Shown here: one piece after another, positions 23,635 to 28,345 of the stretch
Layout: each line of letters opens with the position of its first letter
How positions within the stretch are numbered: position 1 is the first letter of the stretch
Assembly: GCA_023442945.1 (NCBI GenBank)
Contig: JAEZWW010000055.1
Location: 1-28,345 of the forward strand
Direction: 5' to 3'
DNA length: 28,345 nucleotides
Source: Pseudomonadota bacterium
Lineage (GTDB): Bacteria; Pseudomonadota; Gammaproteobacteria; Burkholderiales; Burkholderiaceae_C
Notes under the pieces: model-generated
What the model was told of the DNA's origin: nothing
The model's input: the letters and a program-made list of their open reading frames with translations, nothing else
Databases searched by the model: none
Program-made: the position numbers and the translations under genes

Positions 23635-25170
23635 ATGGGATTGAGTCAGGTACACAGCCGCGCCCTGCTCGGCCTCGCCGCGCCCACCGTCACGGTGGAA
23701 GTGCACCTGGCCAACGGCCTGCCCAGCTTCACCCTGGTCGGGCTGGCCGATGTCGAGGTGAAGGAGGCGCGCGAACGCGTGCGCTCGGCTATCGTCAACA
23801 GCGGCCTGGCCTTTCCGCACAACCAGCGCATCACCGTCAACCTGGCGCCGGCCGACTTGCCCAAGGACTCGGGCCGCTTCGATTTGCCGATCGCCCTGGG
23901 CATCCTGGCCGCCAGCGGGCAGATCGACGGCGCGCGGCTGGCGGGTTGGGAATTCGCGGGCGAGCTGTCGCTGTCGGGCCAGCTGCGCCCGGTGCGCGGC
24001 GCGCTGGCCATGAGCGCCGCGCTGCACCAAAGCGGCGCCGACGTGCAACTGGTGCTGCCGCGCGGCAGCGCCGAAGAAGCCGCCCTGGTGCCCGGCATGG
24101 CCGTGTACCGCGCCGCGCATTTGCTGGACGTGGTGGCGCAGTTTCTGCCGACCATCGCCGACGACGCTGCCCCGGCGGACGGCTGGGCGCGCATGCCGTC
24201 CACACAGCGCCGGCCCGACCCGCCCTACGCCGACCTGGCGGACGTCAAAGGCCAGGCCGCCGCGCGACGCGCTCTTGAAATCGCAGCGGCCGGCGCACAT
24301 TCCGCCTTACTGATCGGCCCGCCGGGCACCGGCAAGTCGATGCTGGCCCAGCGCTTTGCCGGCCTGCTGCCGCCGATGAGCGAGGCCGAAGCGCTGGCCA
24401 GCGCCGCCATCGCCAGCCTGGACGGCAGCTTCTCGCTCGACCACTGGGGCCAGCGCCCCACGCGCGCACCGCACCATTCGGCCAGCGCCGTCGCGTTGGT
24501 GGGCGGCGGATCGCCACCGCGGCCGGGCGAAATCTCACTCGCGCACCAGGGCGTGCTGTTCCTGGACGAACTGCCCGAGTTCCCGAGGCCCGCGCTCGAA
24601 GCCCTGCGCGAGCCGCTGGAATCCGGCCGCATCACCATCAGCCGCGCCGCCCAGCGCGCCGACTTCCCGGCGCAGTTCCAGTTGATCGCGGCGATGAACC
24701 CCTGCCCCTGCGGCTACCTCGGCTCGCGCGTGCGCGCCTGCCGCTGCACGCCCGACCAGGTCGCGCGCTACCAGGGCAAGCTCAGCGGCCCGCTGCTCGA
24801 CCGCATCGATTTGCACGTCGAAGTCGCCGCCCTGCCCGCCGACGAACTGCTGGCCGCCCCGCCCGGCGAGCCCAGCGCCCCCGTGCGCGCCCGCTGCGCC
24901 GCCGCGCGCGAGCGCGCCGTGCAACGCCAGGGCACGCCCAACAACGCCCTGCACGGCCAGGCCATCGACGCCCACGCGCACCTGGACGACGCGGCGCGCC
25001 AGTTCCTCACCACCGCCGCCACCCGCCTGGGCTGGAGCGCCCGCGCCACGCACCGGGCGCTGAAGGTCGCGCGCACCATCGCCGATCTGGCCGGCAGCGA
25101 CGCCGTCACCAGCGCCCACATCGCCGAGGCGGTGCAGTACCGGCGCGGGTTGGTGGGTTCGGCGGCGTAA
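23635..25170 (+). CDS. comM: ComM / YifB-family AAA+ helicase (Mg-chelatase-like)
   Basis: 511 residues, full length. ComM is a hexameric helicase that drives branch migration during natural transformation. It has the N-terminal Lon-protease-like ChlI domain (MGLSQVHSRALLGLAAPTVT, LVGLADVEVKEARERVRSAI, DLPKDSGRFDLPIALGIL), then the AAA+ core with Walker A GPPGTGKS at 228-235 and Walker B LFLDELPEF. A zinc-like cysteine group follows (NPCPCG ... RACRCTP), then sensor/arginine-finger region GPLLDRIDLHVEV and the C-terminal Mg-chelatase domain ending EAVQYRRGL. It is divergent from the ammonium operon and apparently a single gene. A 6 bp hairpin without U-tract (25174-25191) follows the stop. 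Confidence 0.95.
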   Translation: MGLSQVHSRALLGLAAPTVTVEVHLANGLPSFTLVGLADVEVKEARERVRSAIVNSGLAFPHNQRITVNLAPADLPKDSGRFDLPIALGILAASGQIDGARLAGWEFAGELSLSGQLRPVRGALAMSAALHQSGADVQLVLPRGSAEEAALVPGMAVYRAAHLLDVVAQFLPTIADDAAPADGWARMPSTQRRPDPPYADLADVKGQAAARRALEIAAAGAHSALLIGPPGTGKSMLAQRFAGLLPPMSEAEALASAAIASLDGSFSLDHWGQRPTRAPHHSASAVALVGGGSPPRPGEISLAHQGVLFLDELPEFPRPALEALREPLESGRITISRAAQRADFPAQFQLIAAMNPCPCGYLGSRVRACRCTPDQVARYQGKLSGPLLDRIDLHVEVAALPADELLAAPPGEPSAPVRARCAAARERAVQRQGTPNNALHGQAIDAHAHLDDAARQFLTTAATRLGWSARATHRALKVARTIADLAGSDAVTSAHIAEAVQYRRGLVGSAA

Positions 25171-25458
25171 AACGCGGCGTGATGGCGCCGCAGTCTCTGC
25201 CAGTCGGAGCCTTTGCGGGACGAAAGGCTGTGTTACACGTTGCCGAGGGCAAGGGAAACGGGCACCACATGGTCCTGCCGGTCGGCAACACATCTGCTTT
25301 CCGGGTTTCGAACTGCAACACGGCCCTCCTGGCGCCGTCTGGCCCCCCTAGTAACGACCCCTATGCGTTACTGCAGCTGTGGGAGCGCTACTAGCTTGCG
25401 GCCCGGCGACGAGCCTGCTTGAATCGACGGCACTACTTAGCACATGTGGAGTATTCAG

Positions 25459-26688
25459 ATGGGCGTGGACGCAGCAGTTGAACGCGTTAGGACCAATCTC
25501 AAGGAGAGCTTTACCGATTGGGACGTCACAGCGTCAGAGCTCAAGGACAACAACCAAGCGCTGAAGGAACTGGCACCAGCCGAGCGCAACGAAGCGGTAT
25601 CGCGGCTATCGGATGACGAGCTACAGCATTGGGCCGATGAGACCAAAGGTCTCAACAGTCCGCTCAACGCCGACGATCGACGCGACTTGTTGAACATGCT
25701 GGCGCAAGATCTGGACCCGCAGCAGTTGGCGCGGGCCGCCAAGGCCTTCGGAACCCAGGACATGGCGGACGCGGTTTCCGCGCACGGTTCACCGCAGCAG
25801 AAGGCAGCGTTCATCCAGGCATTGCAGAGCGGTGCGACCGCCGACCTGCAGATCAAACCTGGGCTAGGCGTCACCACCAGCAGCTACGGCAACGACAACG
25901 CTAAAGCCGTCGCCCAGGTGTTGGCCAGCCTCAAGGACTCACCCAAGGAGTTTTCGCAAGCGCTCAACGGGCTCGAGCAAGCAGGCAAGCTTGATGACGT
26001 GATGAAGACGGCGGCCGGTCAGACCACCATGACCATGACCATGGGCGGCAGCGCCTACCCGTCTGTCTCGTTCGACGACAAGCATCTGCAAGACATTCTT
26101 GCCGGCGTTTCCAAACTGCCCCAGGACGACCTATCGACGCGCACGTCAGCCTTTAAGGCGGCGGCGCCTGCCTTGGCGGCCATGCAGGGCGCCACCGGCA
26201 CGTTGGCAGATCCCGCGGGCTACAACGCGGCCACTGCCCAACGCACCGCCGATGCCTTAGGCAAGGTGCTGACGCGCGATCAAGCCACGGCAGCCGGCTT
26301 GGTGAATACGCCAGCCAAGCCTGCGAACGCGTCCATGGATCAAAACGTCCAAGACGCCCAGGCCCACGGCTTCCCCCAAGATCTCGGCTGGTTCTACAAC
26401 CAGGTGCGCAACAAAGGCCCCTGGGACTACAAGCAGCAGGGCGCGCAGTACCAGAACTTCGGCAACTTCAATTTCGGCTTGACCGCCGCCGCCATGGGAA
26501 TACCCGAAAGCGTGGCTTTGCGCGGGGCCGGATGGGCGCAGCAACGTGCTGGTACGTCCGAACCTGCCAACGGCAATCCGTGGGACTTGAACGACGGGCC
26601 CTACGGCGACGACCCCGCCGACCAGACCCAGATCAAGGCGGGTTACGACTACTACAATTCCGGCCTGTGGCGCATCTGGAACGATTGA
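25459..26688 (+). CDS. Polymorphic toxin type 44 domain protein
   Basis: 409 residues. GGAG at 25448-25451 selects ATG 25459 (7 nt spacing) over an in-frame ATG at 25444. The N-terminal ~300 residues are mostly helical and repetitive (PAERNEAVSRLSDDELQHWA, DRRDLLNMLAQDLDPQQLAR, AFIQALQSG), with no signal peptide and no PAAR, VgrG or RHS part. The C-terminal ~100 residues match the toxin-44 pattern I know: WFYNQVRNKGPWDYKQQG, YQNFGNFNFGLTAAAMGIPE, RGAGWAQQRAGTS, and a final YGDDPADQTQIKAGYDYY. The enzymatic activity of this domain is not asserted here. The next gene overlaps its stop and encodes a lipoprotein, a likely immunity partner. Lower GC upstream and the isolated position suggest an acquired cassette. 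Export route is unknown; a type VI effector is one possibility. Confidence 0.8.
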   Translation: MGVDAAVERVRTNLKESFTDWDVTASELKDNNQALKELAPAERNEAVSRLSDDELQHWADETKGLNSPLNADDRRDLLNMLAQDLDPQQLARAAKAFGTQDMADAVSAHGSPQQKAAFIQALQSGATADLQIKPGLGVTTSSYGNDNAKAVAQVLASLKDSPKEFSQALNGLEQAGKLDDVMKTAAGQTTMTMTMGGSAYPSVSFDDKHLQDILAGVSKLPQDDLSTRTSAFKAAAPALAAMQGATGTLADPAGYNAATAQRTADALGKVLTRDQATAAGLVNTPAKPANASMDQNVQDAQAHGFPQDLGWFYNQVRNKGPWDYKQQGAQYQNFGNFNFGLTAAAMGIPESVALRGAGWAQQRAGTSEPANGNPWDLNDGPYGDDPADQTQIKAGYDYYNSGLWRIWND

Positions 26689-27170
26689 GCACAGGGACAC
26701 CAACGCCCGAATGGCGTGCATCCTTACACGCCGTCGTCGCGATCGCGCTGATCGCTCTTACGGGATGCAAGCCCATGGCTTCACACGATGAAGTGGTCCG
26801 ATTGACCTCGCCGGGCAGCCCGCCGCTGGACGCGCTGCTGGTGGAGGTCAATACCGGCGCCACAGACACCTTCAAATACGACCTGTTCGTTGTTCCCAAA
26901 GGCTCCGCCGCCTCCGGCACGCCGACCGCCACGCTGGTTGGCGCCACCCGGAACGCCCAAGCGTACGGGGCCAACCTGCGCTGGCAAGGCCCTGCCCATC
27001 TGCGGGTGGAGTATCTTCAAGCGCGATCGGTACAGGGGGGAGGCACCACGGAGGTGGGCGGTCAGGCCGTCCAGGTGGAATTGGTGTCTGGTGTGACCGA
27101 CCCCAGCGCGCCCTCCGGTGGCATGGACTACAACCTGCGCAAGCCCCCTTCTTCAGCCCCCCCACGCTGA
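26685..27170 (+). CDS. Lipoprotein, probable immunity partner of the type 44 toxin
   Basis: 161 residues from TTG 26685, whose last two bases begin the toxin's TGA stop (TTGA overlap). This start gives a complete lipoprotein signal: basic/polar N-terminus with Arg11, hydrophobic core HAVVAIALIALTG and lipobox Leu-Thr-Gly-Cys28, with Lys at +2 (consistent with the outer membrane). Later in-frame starts such as ATG 26775 would lose the lipobox. The mature part looks beta-rich (ALLVEVNTGATDTFKYDLFV, LRVEYLQARSVQGGGTTEVG). No domain is recognised. Tight overlap with the toxin gene and cell-envelope location suggest an immunity protein acting in the periplasm; that role is inference. Confidence 0.7.
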   Translation: MSTGTPTPEWRASLHAVVAIALIALTGCKPMASHDEVVRLTSPGSPPLDALLVEVNTGATDTFKYDLFVVPKGSAASGTPTATLVGATRNAQAYGANLRWQGPAHLRVEYLQARSVQGGGTTEVGGQAVQVELVSGVTDPSAPSGGMDYNLRKPPSSAPPR

Positions 27171-27302
27171 CCTGGCACCGGCACGGCGCGGTCATCGCGA
27201 AATCGCAACGCCACGACAGGGCACCGGGCGCCGACGTGTTGAGCAAGTACCGGACAACGCCTTTGGGGCGATGAGCAGAACGCAACGCTGGAATAAGCAC
27301 TC

Positions 27303-27357
27303 CAAAAACAGGAGCTGGCTGCGCAGATGGATTTAAGGCCAAGGGCTATTTGGCCCA
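27303..27357 (+). repeat. Interspersed repeat, copy R7 (divergent)
   Basis: CCAAAAACAGGAGCTGGCTGC, then GCAGATGGATTTAAGGCCAA and GGGCTATTTGGCC. Same order of blocks, but the centre has diverged. Confidence 0.65.
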
Positions 27358-27470
27358 GAACCACCATCAACGGCGGCACCGTGCGAAGAGCCGGCGCCAG
27401 CCGTTGCGAGGCCCTGCCGGGTCGCGTAGACGCCAGTGCCCGGGTGCTGGCGTCATCCATGCGCTTGCTA

Positions 27471-27525
27471 TAAGTTCAGAAGCTGTCCGCGCAAGTGGTT
27501 GTAGGGCCAGCGCCACTTTTCTCCC
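27471..27525 (+). repeat. Interspersed repeat, copy R8
   Basis: AGAAGCTGTCCGCGCAAGTG, then GTTGTAGGGCCAGCGCCACT. Nearly identical to R9 across the first ~30 bp. Confidence 0.85.
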
Positions 27526-27734
27526 TCAACCCAGCTTTTCACCGCACGCCCGTTCGGTTTTTACCCAGCCGCTGTGGTCGGACCTGTGGACAACGGCGTG
27601 GACAAGCCGCGCAGGCAGCGCCCAGCCTGGGCTGGCGGGCGGTGCTTAAAGAACAGGCAGGTGCTTGCCGGTGCGGCGCGGGTCGCAGGATGGCGGACGG
27701 CCAGGCGCTTAGGCGAGGCGATTGGTCGATCCTG

Positions 27735-27792
27735 AATTCATAGCTGCCCGCGCAAGTGGTTGTAGGGCCAGAAGGCGTTTTGGCTCAAAAAG
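27735..27792 (+). repeat. Interspersed repeat, copy R9
   Basis: TTCATAGCTGCCCGCGCAAG, then TGGTTGTAGGGCCAGAAGGC and GTTTTGGCTCAAAAAGG. Its tail ends about 6 bp from the stop of the leftward gene at 27798. Confidence 0.87.
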
Positions 27793-27797
27793 GCCGA

Positions 27798-28345
27798 TCA
27801 ACCGCGGCGCCGGGCGGCGCGGCGCAGTTCGCGCAAGTCGGCGTCCAGCGCGCGGCGGGCCTGGGCCAGAGCGTGGCGCTCGCGCCAGGCGTTGGCCTGG
27901 GCCAGCAGGTGCGACGCACCGCCGATGACGCCTTTGCGGCGGCGGCCCAGGCGGGCGACGGCTTCGCTGCGGGCGACGCGCGTGCCCTGCCACAACCAGC
28001 GCGCACCCTGGCGGGCTGCGCCGCTGCCCAGCAAGGCCAGGCCCACGCCGCGGGCGCTGCGGCGCGGCAAGGCGTCGACCCCCGCGGCGCTGGCGGCGTT
28101 CGCGGCCGCCGACGCGGCGGCGTTGACGTCACCCGCCACGCGGCGTTGCTGCTGCCCGATCAGGCCGCGCAGGCCGGTGCGGACGTCGGCCATGGCTTCT
28201 GCCCGCGCTTCGCCGCCGCGCGGGCGCAGCAAAAAGTAGCTGGCGACGCCGACGGCGGCGGCGATAGCCAGGTCTTTGCCGCGCACGTTGTCGACGGCCT
28301 CTGCCAACGCATTGCCCACCAGGGCGGTGGGGCGCAGGTTGCGCG
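27798..28345 (-). CDS. Hypothetical membrane-associated protein, N-terminus beyond the window
   Basis: At least 182 codons are open to the window edge, so the true start may lie outside; GTG 28319 (VGNALAEAVDN) is a possible but unproved start, because upstream codons RNLRPTAL read plausibly. One hydrophobic segment is seen (DLAIAAAVGVASYFLLRP). A ~50-residue Ala-rich amphipathic stretch follows (AGDVNAAASAAANAASAAGV), then a strongly basic Arg-rich C-terminus ending RELRRAARRRG. Such composition suggests a nucleic-acid- or membrane-surface-binding tail, but I do not recognise the family and assign no function. The GC-rich code with good third-position bias supports this strand. Confidence 0.6.
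   Translation of the reverse strand, partial: RNLRPTALVGNALAEAVDNVRGKDLAIAAAVGVASYFLLRPRGGEARAEAMADVRTGLRGLIGQQQRRVAGDVNAAASAAANAASAAGVDALPRRSARGVGLALLGSGAARQGARWLWQGTRVARSEAVARLGRRRKGVIGGASHLLAQANAWRERHALAQARRALDADLRELRRAARRRG

Larger units (their letters stand above)
27171..27797. other. 627 bp non-coding interval with three repeat copies
   Basis: No gene supported: frames are short and lack ribosome sites. It holds repeat copies R7, R8 and R9 within 490 bp, the densest cluster in the window. Between R8 and R9 are two TGTGGACAA-like 9-mers (about 27590-27605), each one or two mismatches from a DnaA box. No terminator with a clear U-tract is seen after the lipoprotein gene. Confidence 0.65.

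Noticed and set aside
25350..25372. Inverted repeat AGTAACG-N9-CGTTACT, with a CTATGCG..TACTGCA string like that at 7326-7342
   Set aside because: The shared string is short and differs by an insertion and a substitution; two occurrences are not enough to claim a common regulator site.
27588..27608. DnaA-box-like pair (TGTGGACAA and CGTGGACAA) as a replication origin
   Set aside because: Only two imperfect boxes, no AT-rich unwinding region, and no dnaA, dnaN, gyrB or parAB genes nearby.

Overview
The window is high-GC (roughly two-thirds G+C by eye) chromosomal DNA from a betaproteobacterium, most likely Comamonadaceae (Burkholderiales). This rests on the gene types (E. coli-type ArgG, DAHL-domain kinase, TorF-GlnK-Amt cluster, GlcE/GlcF, ComM) and on a short interspersed repeat that resembles one I know as abundant in that family. 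No species is claimed. I see no rRNA, tRNA, CRISPR array or prophage.

Left part (1-8400). The window opens inside the end of an IS481-family element, whose transposase start is on the minus strand. The element is inserted at a CTAG core that looks like the centre of a terminator palindrome. Then come a YebE/DUF533 membrane protein and a GMC oxidoreductase (both minus), a decayed Gly/Cys-rich protein gene, an uncharacterised secreted protein, argG, a long non-coding stretch ending in a clean terminator, a TSUP (YfcA-like) transporter, and a di-haem cytochrome c peroxidase.

Middle (8400-17700). The peroxidase gene runs into a DAHL-domain histidine kinase and a two-receiver response regulator. 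The second receiver has Glu where the phosphorylated Asp should be. Next are a membrane protein and alanine racemase (minus), a divergent pair lplT plus EamA transporter (plus, overlapping by 4 nt), a receiver-like protein with a terminator hairpin just before its start, a glutathione peroxidase, and a small gene broken by an in-frame TAG.

Right part (17800-28345). glcE and glcF (no glcD beside them) are followed by the most interesting locus. This is a minus-strand operon of an outer-membrane TorF-type porin, the PII protein GlnK, and an ammonium channel with an OmpA-like peptidoglycan-binding domain between its signal peptide and first membrane helix. Upstream is a near-perfect sigma-54 promoter and two NtrC-type dyads, so the operon is very likely induced by nitrogen limitation. 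Porin, wall-binding domain and inner-membrane channel together suggest an envelope-spanning ammonium uptake unit. Beyond it lie comM, a polymorphic toxin type 44 gene with an overlapping lipoprotein gene (probable immunity protein), a repeat-rich non-coding stretch, and a partial membrane protein running off the end.

At least nine copies of a ~55 bp repeat are scattered between genes. Two of them supply the stop codon of the adjacent gene (glcF and the torF-like porin).
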